This document shows, one piece after another, positions 1-9,095 of a DNA stretch of 13,921 bases; position 1 is the stretch's first letter; each line of letters begins with the position of its first letter. The position numbers were made by a program, and so were the translations under genes. Source of the DNA: Methanothrix sp. (GTDB taxonomy: Archaea > Halobacteriota > Methanosarcinia > Methanotrichales > Methanotrichaceae); contig JAQTXY010000016.1 in the NCBI GenBank assembly GCA_028688535.1, forward strand, positions 1 to 13,921, given 5' to 3'. The notes beneath the pieces were generated by a model. That model searched no databases, was not told where the DNA came from, and saw only the letters and a program-made list of their open reading frames with translations.

Positions 1-15
1 GTCGAGGCTGCCAGG

Positions 16-402
16 ATGTCCAGCCAGGCGAGCCAAGCGGCCAAGAAGATCCTGGGAGATGTGAGCAGCGAGATTGGCGAGGTCAAGAGCAGCGATCTTG
101 CCCCTATTGACCTCATAGAGACGGACGATGAGCTGATCGTCCTGGTGGCTCTGCCGGGCGCCAGCAAGGAGAAGATCGATCTGCGGGTGACGGAGGACAG
201 CCTCTATGTCGATGCCAAGATCTCTCCCAGAGAGGGAAAATATCTGCGCAGGGAGATGGGTACTATGGGCCGCAAGCGAGATATCAAGCTGCCCATGGAA
301 GTTAAGCCGGAACAGGTGAAAGCCACCTTCAAGGACGGCATATTAGAGGTGCATCTTCCCAAGCTCGTAGTCATAAACGCGCAGAGGGTGCAGGTGGATT
401 AG
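16..402 (+). CDS. Small heat-shock protein, Hsp20/alpha-crystallin family
   Basis: The 128-residue product is an ATP-independent holdase chaperone that would bind unfolding proteins in the cytoplasm. Residues about 30-125 form the alpha-crystallin domain. The early strand ends in VALPG, a central EDSLYV segment follows, and the classic C-terminal block is ATFKDGILEVHLPK (the A-x-x-x-n-G-x-L type motif). The first 30 residues are a variable, partly amphipathic N-terminal arm. The reading frame is open to base 1, so the gene may start upstream. The ATG at 16 has a possible GAGG ribosome site at 4-7, which makes it acceptable but unproven. The stop codon (400-402) directly abuts the stop codon of the convergent atpG gene, leaving no space for a terminator. 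Family assignment is firm; the start is uncertain. Confidence 0.88.
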   Translation: MSSQASQAAKKILGDVSSEIGEVKSSDLAPIDLIETDDELIVLVALPGASKEKIDLRVTEDSLYVDAKISPREGKYLRREMGTMGRKRDIKLPMEVKPEQVKATFKDGILEVHLPKLVVINAQRVQVD

Positions 403-1287
403 TCACTCGGAGGCTAGCGCTTCATATCCTGTCAGGATGTCAAGCAGTTCTGAAGAGATGGCATCCTGACGCTGCTTTCGGTAATGGGCTAAGAGTTCAC
501 TCAGGTGCTCCTCTATATTTTTCTCTGCTAGCTGCATGGATGCCAGCCTGCTGGAATTCTCGCTGGCAAGTGATTCTGCGAATGCACGGTAAAGGGTGAA
601 AAATAGATGCTCGCGAACCAGGGAGGAGAAGAGCACCTCCGTATCCATGGAATAAGTGGGCATGGAATTCGAGTGCCATTTTTTTTCTGCCAGGCCGGCA
701 AACCATCTGGCGTCAATGGGAAAGAGATCGGCCATTTGAGGGCTAAAGGATCCTGCGATGCTGTTTATGGGCCGATTGTAAAAGAGAACAATTTTATTGA
801 CGTTGCTTTCCAGGCGCCACTGATCAATCTTGGCCAGAACCTTTCCCATAACCTCAGTTATGCCCAGAAAATCTCCTGAAAAAGAAAAGTAAGCCTCGAC
901 AGATTGGCCCGCATTTTCGAGACGGGCAAAAACGCGTCCTCCGACCGCCAGAACTCTTCGATCTTCATGTTGCATCTTTGCCATTCGGTCCAATGCATAA
1001 CTGGAAACTATATCATTAAACTTACCGCAGAGCCCCTGCTCCGAGCCGAAGACAACTGCCCCTAGGCTACCATTTTCATCCAATTTTTTAGGCGTCAATA
1101 AATTTTTATTATTTTGTAATATAATTTGCAGTCCGAGCTCAATGGTTTTGTTGTACTCGCTAAGGGAGCGCAACGACATTTCATATTCCTGAATATTTAC
1201 TGAAGAAATTGCCTTCATGATTTTAACAACTGATTGCAATTCGGTGGTATTTCTAATCCTTCTTTTCGCTCTTTCAAGCTCTACCAT
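403..1287 (-). CDS. atpG: N-type ATPase gamma subunit (central stalk)
   Basis: This 294-residue protein is the rotating central shaft of F1, coupling the c-ring to the alpha3beta3 head. It has the expected N-terminal helix (RAKRRIRNTTELQSVVKIMKAI), close to the family pattern of R-I-x-S-x-x-x-T-x-K-I-T-x-A-M. The C-terminal helix also fits (residues about 245-294, ending in the AISSELLDILTGYEAL block). Both helices form the shaft. The middle Rossmann-like part includes the SEQGLCGKFND segment, matching the conserved G-L-C-G-x-x-N motif. Length is normal (E. coli gamma is 287). It is the last gene of the atp operon. ATG at 1287 follows an AGGTGG ribosome site about 6 bases upstream and lies 8 bases after the atpA stop. 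Confidence 0.93.
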   Translation of the reverse strand: MVELERAKRRIRNTTELQSVVKIMKAISSVNIQEYEMSLRSLSEYNKTIELGLQIILQNNKNLLTPKKLDENGSLGAVVFGSEQGLCGKFNDIVSSYALDRMAKMQHEDRRVLAVGGRVFARLENAGQSVEAYFSFSGDFLGITEVMGKVLAKIDQWRLESNVNKIVLFYNRPINSIAGSFSPQMADLFPIDARWFAGLAEKKWHSNSMPTYSMDTEVLFSSLVREHLFFTLYRAFAESLASENSSRLASMQLAEKNIEEHLSELLAHYRKQRQDAISSELLDILTGYEALASE

Positions 1288-1295
1288 ATTGCCAC

Positions 1296-2807
1296 CTAGG
1301 CCGAAAAAATTTCTGTAAATGTCTTTAGGATCAATTCGCGATCCTCATGGCTTAACTTTTGGCCCGATGCAATCAATTCATTTAAGCGAGGCAGTTTTTC
1401 GCGAAATGCTCTTGCCATCATTACCTTTGCCGATGCCACATCATTCAAATGATGCTTGTCCAGAATTCCCTCTGTTACCGCTAGAAGAATTGCTATCTGC
1501 TCAGGGGCGGACATAGGATCAAATTGAGACTGTTTCAAGACCTCGCGTATTCTTCGGCCGCGCTGCAAAGTTTTTTGGGTTTCCGGATCAAGGCGGGTGC
1601 CAAACCTAGTGTAGACCTCAAGACCCTGGAATTGCGAATATATGAGGCGCAAAGATCCGGAGACCTGGGCAAAGGCAGGCAGCTGGCTCTTACCACCCAC
1701 ACGCGAAACTGACAGGCCCACATCAACGGCTGGCAAGATCCCTTTTCTAAAAAGCTCAGGGGAGAGGTAGATCTGGCCATCGGTAATGGAGATGAGATTG
1801 GTGGGAATGTAGGCGGAAATGTCCTGGGCTTGGGTCTCAATGATGGGCAGTGCCGTGAGAGACCCGCCGCTATGATATTGGGTCGCCCTCTCTAAGAGCC
1901 GGGAATGAATGTAAAATATATCGCCGGGAAATGCCTCCCTTCCTGGGGGACGGCGCAGCAATAGTGATAGCTCACGATAGGCTCGGGCATGCCTGGTCAA
2001 ATCATCGTAAACGATTAAGACATCGTTCCCTCTCTCGACAAAAAATTCTGCCATAGTAGTAGCGGCATATGGGGCAATGAAATTCATGGCAGGCGGATCT
2101 TCGCCGGTAGCTACGACTATTATGCAATTTTTCATGACTTCATTCTTTCGCAGCTGTGCAGCGACAAGGGCGACCTCCGATTTTTCCTGCCCGATGGAGC
2201 AATAGATACAAATTAAATCTTTATCTTTTTGATTGATTATAGTATCAATGGCCAGTGCAGTCTTACCGGTTTGCTTGTCGCCTAAGATAAGCTCGCGCTG
2301 GCCACGACCAATGGGAATCATGCTGTCTACTACGATTGTTCCCGTCTGAAGAGGAACATTAACTGCCGCCCGCTCCATTATCGCGGGAGCCTCTCTATCG
2401 ATAGGCATTTTTTGTGAGGTTTGGATGCTTCCTCCTTCATCCAGAGGCCTGCCCATGCCATCAACGACTCTTCCCAATAGCTCCTCGCCCACGGGCACTT
2501 CCATAATGCTTCCCGTTCTGCGTGCGATCTGTTTGGCCTTGATGCTTTCGCTTTTACTGAGCATGATGACGGCAACTTCCTCCTGATCAAGGTTGAAGAC
2601 TATACCATAATTGTCTCCTGGGAATCGTATGAGTTCTTCAGATTTTGCATTTGGCAGTCCTTTGATATGAACGATGCCTTTGCCCACAAAAGATACCACG
2701 CCGATCTCTTCAATCTTAAGCTCCGGCCTATAGACTCCGACATTTTGCTCAATTGCCGTAAAAGTATCGGCCAGAATTCCCCTGATTCCAGATGAATCTT
2801 TTATCAT
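1296..2807 (-). CDS. atpA: N-type ATPase alpha subunit
   Basis: This is the non-catalytic nucleotide-binding subunit of the alpha3beta3 F1 head, 503 residues from the chosen start. The P-loop GDKQTGKT is at residues 176-183. IGQEKSEV has Gln (208) where catalytic beta subunits have Glu, as expected for alpha. Walker-B-like IVYDDL is at 265-270. SVSRVGG holds the arginine finger (Arg369) that reaches into the neighbouring beta site. The C-terminal helical domain includes the QSQFDPMS region. The frame is open further upstream to 2888, but that extension overlaps atpF by 77 bases and does not look like an alpha N-terminus. ATG at 2807 gives the normal length and lies 4 bases after the atpF stop. 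Confidence 0.95.
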   Translation of the reverse strand: MIKDSSGIRGILADTFTAIEQNVGVYRPELKIEEIGVVSFVGKGIVHIKGLPNAKSEELIRFPGDNYGIVFNLDQEEVAVIMLSKSESIKAKQIARRTGSIMEVPVGEELLGRVVDGMGRPLDEGGSIQTSQKMPIDREAPAIMERAAVNVPLQTGTIVVDSMIPIGRGQRELILGDKQTGKTALAIDTIINQKDKDLICIYCSIGQEKSEVALVAAQLRKNEVMKNCIIVVATGEDPPAMNFIAPYAATTMAEFFVERGNDVLIVYDDLTRHARAYRELSLLLRRPPGREAFPGDIFYIHSRLLERATQYHSGGSLTALPIIETQAQDISAYIPTNLISITDGQIYLSPELFRKGILPAVDVGLSVSRVGGKSQLPAFAQVSGSLRLIYSQFQGLEVYTRFGTRLDPETQKTLQRGRRIREVLKQSQFDPMSAPEQIAILLAVTEGILDKHHLNDVASAKVMMARAFREKLPRLNELIASGQKLSHEDRELILKTFTEIFSA

Positions 2808-2811
2808 GGTT

Positions 2812-3576
2812 TTACAATGCTCTCTTCTCAAGCCAGCGGGAAAAATCAGCTTCCAGTGAATCAAGATATCCGGAAATGCTCCACCCAATTTCTACATTCT
2901 TGGCGCTCATTACGATACCTGAGATTAATTCATCAACAGTCTCAAATTGCACTCTCACATCAGCCTCGGCATGATCTGCAAGAGCATCCCTGATTTGTTG
3001 CTGAATTTCATCGGGAACTTCAAAGGCGCTACGTACTGTTATAATCTGTTCTGCATCTCTTAAGAAATCCTTAATCGTCTCTCTTTCTGATTCCTCCAGA
3101 TTTTTTAAGCGATTGATAAAAACAATCATTGTTTGCCGCTCCAGATCTTCATTCGCAAGGTCTCGCAAAGCCTTTCTGGAGATGGCATAAATCTGCTGTC
3201 CACTGTACTTCTTCAAATCACTGGTGAGATCATCTCTTTGACGCTGCAAATCCCTTTGCCACTCTATTTTTGTCTCTTCAATCTCATCCTTTGCTTTTTT
3301 CATCATATCCATTTTAAACTCTTTTGCATCTTCTTTTGCCTTGACGAGAAGCTCTTCATGCTCTGCGGACAGCTCTTCCTTCTTCTTGCGGTAAGACTGT
3401 GCTTCTATAACTGCTTCTCTCTTCGCATCTTCAGCCTCTTCTTGGCGGGAGATGATCCTCATCTCTCTCTCGTCCATCAATTTGAGGAGCGGCCTGTAAA
3501 GGACGTGCTTCAAAATAAGCACTAGTAATGCAAAGTTCACAACCTGGGCGGCAGTTGTAATATAATCAATCTGCAA
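2812..3576 (-). CDS. atpF: N-type ATPase b subunit with delta-like C-terminal region (stator)
   Basis: This 254-residue peripheral-stalk protein holds F1 against rotation. Residues about 10-27 form the single membrane helix, followed by a long charged coiled coil (about 30-150), typical of subunit b (about 160 residues in E. coli). The last 90 residues do not look like b. They run from an ITVRSAF strand through VRVQFETVDELISGI to a SISGYLDSLEADF tail, which resembles the C-terminal domain of the delta/OSCP subunit (pattern of a Gly-containing strand, then G-S-x-x-x-x-L-x-x-L). No separate delta gene is in the operon, so this protein probably supplies the head-binding function. The start is TTG at 3576, supported by a perfect AGGAGG 5 bases upstream that overlaps the atpE stop. 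The delta likeness is my reading by eye. Confidence 0.92.
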   Translation of the reverse strand: MQIDYITTAAQVVNFALLVLILKHVLYRPLLKLMDEREMRIISRQEEAEDAKREAVIEAQSYRKKKEELSAEHEELLVKAKEDAKEFKMDMMKKAKDEIEETKIEWQRDLQRQRDDLTSDLKKYSGQQIYAISRKALRDLANEDLERQTMIVFINRLKNLEESERETIKDFLRDAEQIITVRSAFEVPDEIQQQIRDALADHAEADVRVQFETVDELISGIVMSAKNVEIGWSISGYLDSLEADFSRWLEKRAL

Positions 3577-3585
3577 GACTTCCTC

Positions 3586-3852
3586 CTAACGAGTCACATA
3601 ATCCCAGAAGGGATTGGAGAATATCAGAATGATGGATATGACAAAGCAATAGATTGCAGTTGATTCCACCATGGCAAGTCCCACAAATAGAGTCCTTGTT
3701 ATGGTGTTGGCCTCATCAGGCTGCTGGGCAATGGCACTCAAGGCCCGGGAGAGTGCCCAGGCTTCACCTATTGCCGGCCCAATTGAGCCAATGGCGATGG
3801 TGAGGCCCGAGACAATTATGGATGCAACACCTATGGTCTCAATAGCGGTCAT
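3586..3852 (-). CDS. atpE: N-type ATPase c subunit (Na+-binding rotor ring)
   Basis: This 88-residue hairpin of two membrane helices forms the c-ring. Helix 1 holds the small-residue run GSIGPAIGEAW. The polar loop is AQQPDEA (Gln replaces the usual Arg of RQP). Helix 2 contains VESTAIY: the ion carboxylate Glu63 followed by Ser64, Thr65 and Tyr68. This E-S-T-x-x-Y arrangement matches the Na+ ligand set known from Ilyobacter tartaricus c (Glu65, Ser66, Thr67, Tyr70). At the helix-1 ligand position, where I. tartaricus has Gln32, this protein has Glu30, giving two carboxylates per hairpin. Na+ specificity is inferred from these residues. Its ATG overlaps the atpB stop (ATGA), and GGTG lies 7 bases before the start. 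Confidence 0.95.
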   Translation of the reverse strand: MTAIETIGVASIIVSGLTIAIGSIGPAIGEAWALSRALSAIAQQPDEANTITRTLFVGLAMVESTAIYCFVISIILIFSNPFWDYVTR

Positions 3853-4559
3853 TCTCGAACACCTTTTGGTGATAATTTATCCTCTGGTTTGTCATTTGTC
3901 GAACTTCCTGATATGATATACACGGTAGCCAGAACTGAGAAAATATAGGCCTGTACCTGTCCGATCAATAAACCAAAAAGGTCCATGACAGCAGGCAAGA
4001 ATAAGGGCACGATGGAGAGCAGTACTGCCACCAGCAAATTCTGACTCATCATATTGCCAAAAAGCCTGAGGGCCAGTGCCATCGTCCGAGAGATTTCTCC
4101 AATGAAATTGAATGGAAGCATAATTAGAGATGGCTGGATGTAGCGTGCGAAATAATCAGCTGCTCCTTTCTCAGCAATACCATAAATGGGAACGGCAAAA
4201 AAGACACATATAGCCAGCGCCAGAGTTGTTGAGAGGGAACTGGCAGGAGTTCGATACCCAGGAATTATGGCAAGCAGACTGGACAGGGAGATAAATAAAA
4301 AAATGGTTCCGGTAAAATGTATGTATCTTTCAGGAGCTTTGCGGGATATTTCTGCGATCTCGCTTTTCATAAAACTGACTATGGTCTCCATTAGGGCTTG
4401 TCTATGCGAGAGCGGGGGCTCAATAGAAAGGTGGCGCGTTGAAAGCCAGGCGAGAAATATCAGCAGCCCCATCACTATCCAGGTGTTGACTATCGTTTCA
4501 TTAAGTGTAAAGGCCCCCCAGCTCCAATAAATAATTTCATCAGGATTTATTTGAACCAT
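3849..4559 (-). CDS. atpB: N-type ATPase a subunit (ion channel stator)
   Basis: This 236-residue polytopic membrane protein provides the two ion half-channels beside the c-ring. The essential arginine is visible in ALALRLFGNM (Arg165), equivalent to Arg210 of E. coli subunit a. The following helices run through LLVAVLLSIVPLFLPAVMDL and the QVQAYIFSVLATVYI block typical of the last membrane helix (the Q-A-x-I/V-F motif). About five to six hydrophobic segments are seen. ATG at 4559 has a strong AGGAGG 8 bases upstream. The gene overlaps the atpR end by 13 bases and its TGA overlaps the atpE ATG, indicating translational coupling. Confidence 0.95.
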   Translation of the reverse strand: MVQINPDEIIYWSWGAFTLNETIVNTWIVMGLLIFLAWLSTRHLSIEPPLSHRQALMETIVSFMKSEIAEISRKAPERYIHFTGTIFLFISLSSLLAIIPGYRTPASSLSTTLALAICVFFAVPIYGIAEKGAADYFARYIQPSLIMLPFNFIGEISRTMALALRLFGNMMSQNLLVAVLLSIVPLFLPAVMDLFGLLIGQVQAYIFSVLATVYIISGSSTNDKPEDKLSPKGVRE

Positions 4560-4846
4560 TTCTGCGCCTCCTTTTTTGGAGATAGAGAAAGCCTACGAAT
4601 CAATGCTAACTTGGTCAGCACAAAGCCAGCCAGAGAGAGCAATAGAGCTTGCATGCCGCTGCCGATAATCAGATAAAATCCCAGGATGCAAACCAGGGAT
4701 CTGGCAAAGAAGCTGCCTAGGCTCAATAAAGTCGGCTGTTGGGTGCAAGGGAGGCGTTTTATTGTCAGCCATAATCCGCCAAAGTAGAAGGCTCCAAGGA
4801 AGACTCCCATGAAAAAGCTCGCTACGAGTACGAATGCGCTATCCAT
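4547..4846 (-). CDS. atpR: AtpR, N-ATPase accessory membrane protein
   Basis: This small integral membrane protein (99 residues) is specific to N-type ATPase operons and sits between atpQ and atpB. Three hydrophobic segments are visible: about residues 3-28, 42-63 and 65-83. A lone arginine (Arg49, in FFARSLVCIL) lies within the second. Its exact role is not established; involvement in c-ring assembly or in balancing the extra c-ring carboxylate has been suggested for the family. The frame is open to 4900, but ATG at 4846 is preferred. A GAGGAGG site lies about 9 bases before it, and the longer form would add a highly basic N-terminus (KKGRKRLRR) overlapping atpQ. With this start it overlaps the atpQ end by 8 bases. 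Confidence 0.85.
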   Translation of the reverse strand: MDSAFVLVASFFMGVFLGAFYFGGLWLTIKRLPCTQQPTLLSLGSFFARSLVCILGFYLIIGSGMQALLLSLAGFVLTKLALIRRLSLSPKKEAQKWFK

Positions 4847-5147
4847 TAATGGTGTCCTCCTCAATCTCTTTCTGCCCTTTTTTAACCCAGTACCAGGCAT
4901 TTAAACAGCCCACGGCCAGGCCCAGGAATAAAAGAGTAAGTGTCCAGGAGATGGGTCCGCCATAATTCAGGTCCATCCAAACACCCAACAGGACGCCCAC
5001 AAGAGTTGGGACTGCCACGGACCATCCGATAACGCCCATCATGCCCAGACCAAACCAGATTCCTCTGGCCCTCTCTCTTCTGGCCTTGATCTTGCGCTCT
5101 TCTTTTACGGCAATTTCGTCTTCGAAGCTTTTGCGATGTTCAACCAT
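4839..5147 (-). CDS. atpQ: AtpQ, AtpI-like accessory membrane protein
   Basis: This 102-residue protein of the AtpI/AtpQ type probably assists c-ring assembly or cation handling for the N-ATPase. A charged N-terminal stretch (residues 1-30, many Arg/Lys/Glu) is followed by two membrane helices. The first spans about 32-58 and ends in GVWMDLNYGG, with an Asp near its end as in AtpI family members. The second spans about 66-88. A short charged tail follows. It starts 18 bases after atpC, and the ribosome site is weak. Position directly after atpC and before atpR matches the known atpDCQRBEFAG order and is the main support for the name. Confidence 0.87.
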   Translation of the reverse strand: MVEHRKSFEDEIAVKEERKIKARRERARGIWFGLGMMGVIGWSVAVPTLVGVLLGVWMDLNYGGPISWTLTLLFLGLAVGCLNAWYWVKKGQKEIEEDTING

Positions 5148-5165
5148 TATTCACATCATCTCAAA

Positions 5166-6913
<1,748 letters not shown>

Positions 6914-6944
6914 TTATTTATGCCCCATGTAGTTTTTTTTAATA

Positions 6945-6956
6945 TGATATATATCA
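6945..6956 (-). promoter_or_regulatory. Putative atp operon promoter, palindromic TATA-like element
   Basis: The 12-base perfect palindrome TGATATATATCA lies about 32 bases before the atpD start in the 94-base gap between genes. It fits an archaeal TATA box. The usual 26-27 base distance would place the transcript start at about 6923, giving a leader of only about 10 bases. The symmetry also allows a repressor site. Confidence 0.4.
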
Positions 6957-6982
6957 CTACTCTGACGGGCGGACACCAGTAC

Positions 6983-6996
6983 AAAAAAATTAAAAA
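6983..6996 (-). terminator. T-rich tract, putative archaeal terminator
   Basis: Directly after the stop of the upstream minus-strand gene (7008), the minus strand reads TTTTTAATTTTTTT. Oligo-T tracts of this kind end archaeal transcripts. It could alternatively contribute to the atpD promoter. Confidence 0.4.
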
Positions 6997-7007
6997 GATA
7001 TGCAGAT

Positions 7008-8237
7008 TCAATTCTTTTCGTCCAGACTCTGCATAGTAATAATCTGGTAGGTGTAATTGATGGCCATCTTCTGTCGCTGCGCAATAACCAGCTTCCACTT
7101 CAGGCTGGTAGCCGTGCTCTCAGCAGCCTTGGGCATGACAGAGATGATCACGGCCTCCTGAGGGACGGTGTCGATTACCTCCAGCATCGCCGCTCGGTCC
7201 AGGTTGCTTTTGATCTTCAGGTTATAGGTCCAGGCTTCAATGGTCTCTTTTACGGTATGATTTCCCAGCCCTGAGCCAATTGTTTTGATGGTCTCGGTCT
7301 TATTGTAGTCGAAGAGCTTGCGTTCTACCTTCAGATCGGCAGATGGGCCCACCACAATGGAAGCATTGGTGCCAGCTGGCGTATAGGGCATCTCGATGGT
7401 GGAAACATACTCGTCATTTCTGTAGAGCAATGCATTTCCCGTCGGCCATGGGCTGGTCAGGGTATTGTTGGCTCGAATCTCCTCCTTGGCAGGTCCCTCC
7501 TCCTGATTATAGGCATCCCAGGTATAGACTCTCACCAGGGGAGCCATCTCCTCGAAGAGGGGAAAGCCGATCTCCTTGTCCATGACCAGGTCTTTTCGCC
7601 CTTCCAGCTCGAAGATGTAGAGCGTCTCCAGCTCGCCAGAGGAAGGCGCAGGGGCAGCTGCATAGTCCATGAACTCGGCCAGGGGTGCGGCTTCAGCAAA
7701 TCGCTGATTTATCTGGGGCGCGGCTTTGGCCAGATAGGGCTGCACGGCCTGGGGCAGGCCAGCTACCAGCTTGAGGCGCACGTTCTTGAGATCCTCTCCG
7801 CCGCGATTGCGTAGCAGTGCATTGGCCTTCACCAATACTGAGCCATTCAGAAGGTGCAGGTCGTACACCGGCTTCCAGGTGGCGGCATTGTACATGAGAT
7901 AGGAGAGGTCAAAACTTTGCGATCCCGGCGCGGAGATGTTCAGAGTGTAGACGGGATTGGCATCGTAGACCACCCGCTCCTGGGTGGCATTGCTAACGGT
8001 TAGGAGCACTGAGCTTTGCTCGGCCTTTTCCGGAACATTGATCACAAATTTGTGCACGCCGTCAGTCACATCCAGGCTTCCGGTTCGTTTCACTGCCATC
8101 AGGCCGTCCGGATAGATGGTGACGGAGTCTACCGGCAGGGTGATGGCGGTGGTGGCCTCGACCCCGCTCGCCTCATCGGAGAGAGCAAGGGCCGGAGCGC
8201 ATAACAACAGCATTAGAATAGCTACAAAGAGCTTCAT
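7008..8237 (-). CDS. Secreted DUF4139-like protein
   Basis: The 409-residue protein has a clear signal peptide (residues 1 to about 19, ending APALA) and no C-terminal membrane anchor, so it should be exported. Segments around residues 105-165 (YNAATWKPVYDLHL, then GGEDLKNVRLKL) match the core pattern of the DUF4139 family: ...aSWrPrYdlr... and ...GEDWkdVrLtLSt. It carries several N-x-S/T sequons, consistent with surface glycosylation in an archaeon. The family's biochemical role is not known to me. ATG at 8237 has GAGGT 7 bases upstream. It is divergent from the small exported protein at 8519 and stops 94 bases before the atp operon, with a T-rich tract between them, so it is probably a separate transcript. 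Confidence 0.75.
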   Translation of the reverse strand: MKLFVAILMLLLCAPALALSDEASGVEATTAITLPVDSVTIYPDGLMAVKRTGSLDVTDGVHKFVINVPEKAEQSSVLLTVSNATQERVVYDANPVYTLNISAPGSQSFDLSYLMYNAATWKPVYDLHLLNGSVLVKANALLRNRGGEDLKNVRLKLVAGLPQAVQPYLAKAAPQINQRFAEAAPLAEFMDYAAAPAPSSGELETLYIFELEGRKDLVMDKEIGFPLFEEMAPLVRVYTWDAYNQEEGPAKEEIRANNTLTSPWPTGNALLYRNDEYVSTIEMPYTPAGTNASIVVGPSADLKVERKLFDYNKTETIKTIGSGLGNHTVKETIEAWTYNLKIKSNLDRAAMLEVIDTVPQEAVIISVMPKAAESTATSLKWKLVIAQRQKMAINYTYQIITMQSLDEKN

Positions 8238-8320
8238 GGTAAAACCTCATCATTAATGTAAGTCACTAAACATATTATACTTTCCTAGAAAGGTAGTTAG
8301 AATGTCAAATGCTTGGAATT

Positions 8321-8330
8321 CATATAAATA
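8321..8330 (-). promoter_or_regulatory. Possible TATA box for the DUF4139-like gene
   Basis: The minus strand reads TATTTATATG here, close to the archaeal TTTATATA consensus. It would place the transcript start near 8298 and give a leader of about 60 bases. A small hairpin (CTTTC-CTA-GAAAG, 8280-8292) lies within that leader. Confidence 0.35.
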
Positions 8331-8431
8331 GTATGCAATAGTTTTAAATCCTGCTTCTTGCACCATAATCTCTCAGCAATCTCGAAAGTGATAAGTTAGT
8401 TTGCACTCGTCTGGCAATCTCGCCCATAGGG

Positions 8432-8440
8432 GTATAAAAC
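8432..8440 (+). promoter_or_regulatory. Possible TATA box for the small exported protein gene
   Basis: GTATAAAAC on the plus strand would start a transcript near 8462. A second TATA-like element, ATAAATAC at 8473-8480, would give a leader of only about 15 bases. The sequence does not decide between them. The divergent 281-base gap 8238-8518 holds these promoter candidates and no coding frame that I trust. Confidence 0.35.
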
Positions 8441-8518
8441 CGCAAAGACGGCTATTTCTCTTTTTACTTACCATAAATACATATTCTATGCTGGGCAGGT
8501 GTGTATGATGATGGAACC

Positions 8519-8896
8519 ATGAAGACAATACCTTCAAAAAGTGCTATAGTTTTGATCTTGCTTCTGCTAATCGCATGCGCATCAGCGGTTACAAGAGTGT
8601 CAATATCTGAATCTCCCAGTTTAAGCCTCTATGGAAACGGTCAAAAGGCAGAGCTATTTACTCTAAACAAAGGGCTCACGTTATTCAATATGACTTACGA
8701 TGAAACATCGAACTTTGCGGTTTGGCTTTTGTATCCGGATGGCGATCGAGATTTGCTGGTAAATGATTATGGTAGTCCGTTTAATGGATCAACATTAGTG
8801 CAAATAGACGAAAGTGGCTTATACGGACTTAACATAGAAGGGGATGGCAATTGGACCATTAATATAACTCAGGTTACATTGCGCGAACCATCGTAA
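8519..8896 (+). CDS. Small exported beta-rich protein, unknown function
   Basis: The 125-residue product has a signal peptide (about residues 1-24, hydrophobic core IVLILLLLIACASA). The mature part is about 100 residues and looks like an all-beta sandwich. It shows the sequence F-T-L-x-x-G-L-T-L-F-N-M-T-Y-D, then SNFAVWLLYPDGDRDLLVN, then GLYGLNIEGDGNWTINITQV. This 'bind and stay outside' pattern, with G-x-W-T-I-x-I at the end, recurs in small secreted domains, but I cannot name the family. The frame opens at GTG 8501, but ATG 8519 starts the signal peptide properly. The function is unknown; cell-envelope association is inferred. Confidence 0.7.
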   Translation: MKTIPSKSAIVLILLLLIACASAVTRVSISESPSLSLYGNGQKAELFTLNKGLTLFNMTYDETSNFAVWLLYPDGDRDLLVNDYGSPFNGSTLVQIDESGLYGLNIEGDGNWTINITQVTLREPS

Positions 8897-8967
8897 AATG
8901 CGTCGATTACAGCGAATTATCTCTATCGCCCAAGAAATGCTCAAATATATCTAATATTTTTATTATA

Positions 8968-9011
8968 TCGGGGTGAGGATGGTCACGAATACCCCGACCT
9001 TCTGGTTGGGG
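8968..9011 (+). other. Intergenic region with two mutually exclusive hairpins
   Basis: TCGGGGT (8968-8974) is complementary to ACCCCGA (8991-8997). The same ACCCCGACC segment also pairs with GGTTGGGG (9004-9011) across a TTCT loop, with one G-U pair. The two stems cannot form together. An AT-rich stretch before it (8953-8968) could be the terminator of the small exported protein gene or a TATA box. The rest of the gap 8897-9095 shows no convincing gene. Confidence 0.4.
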
Positions 9012-9095
9012 ATAAAGTGAATCCTCGCATGTTATTTATGCTCACTCAAAATCATGGCGCCAATTAGGCCCGGCTGTACTACGCATAATAGCTGC

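Noticed and set aside
2808..2888. Longer alpha subunit starting at 2888
   Set aside because: The added 27 residues overlap atpF and do not resemble any alpha N-terminus; ATG 2807 gives the normal length.
8436..8470. Element CCGCAAAGACGGCTA resembling part of a GEMM (c-di-GMP) riboswitch core
   Set aside because: Only a short CGCAAAG-like piece is present; the paired first half and tetraloop helix are not found, so chance is likely.
8898..8954. Short reading frame of 18 codons after the small exported protein gene
   Set aside because: Too short, no ribosome site and no recognisable sequence.
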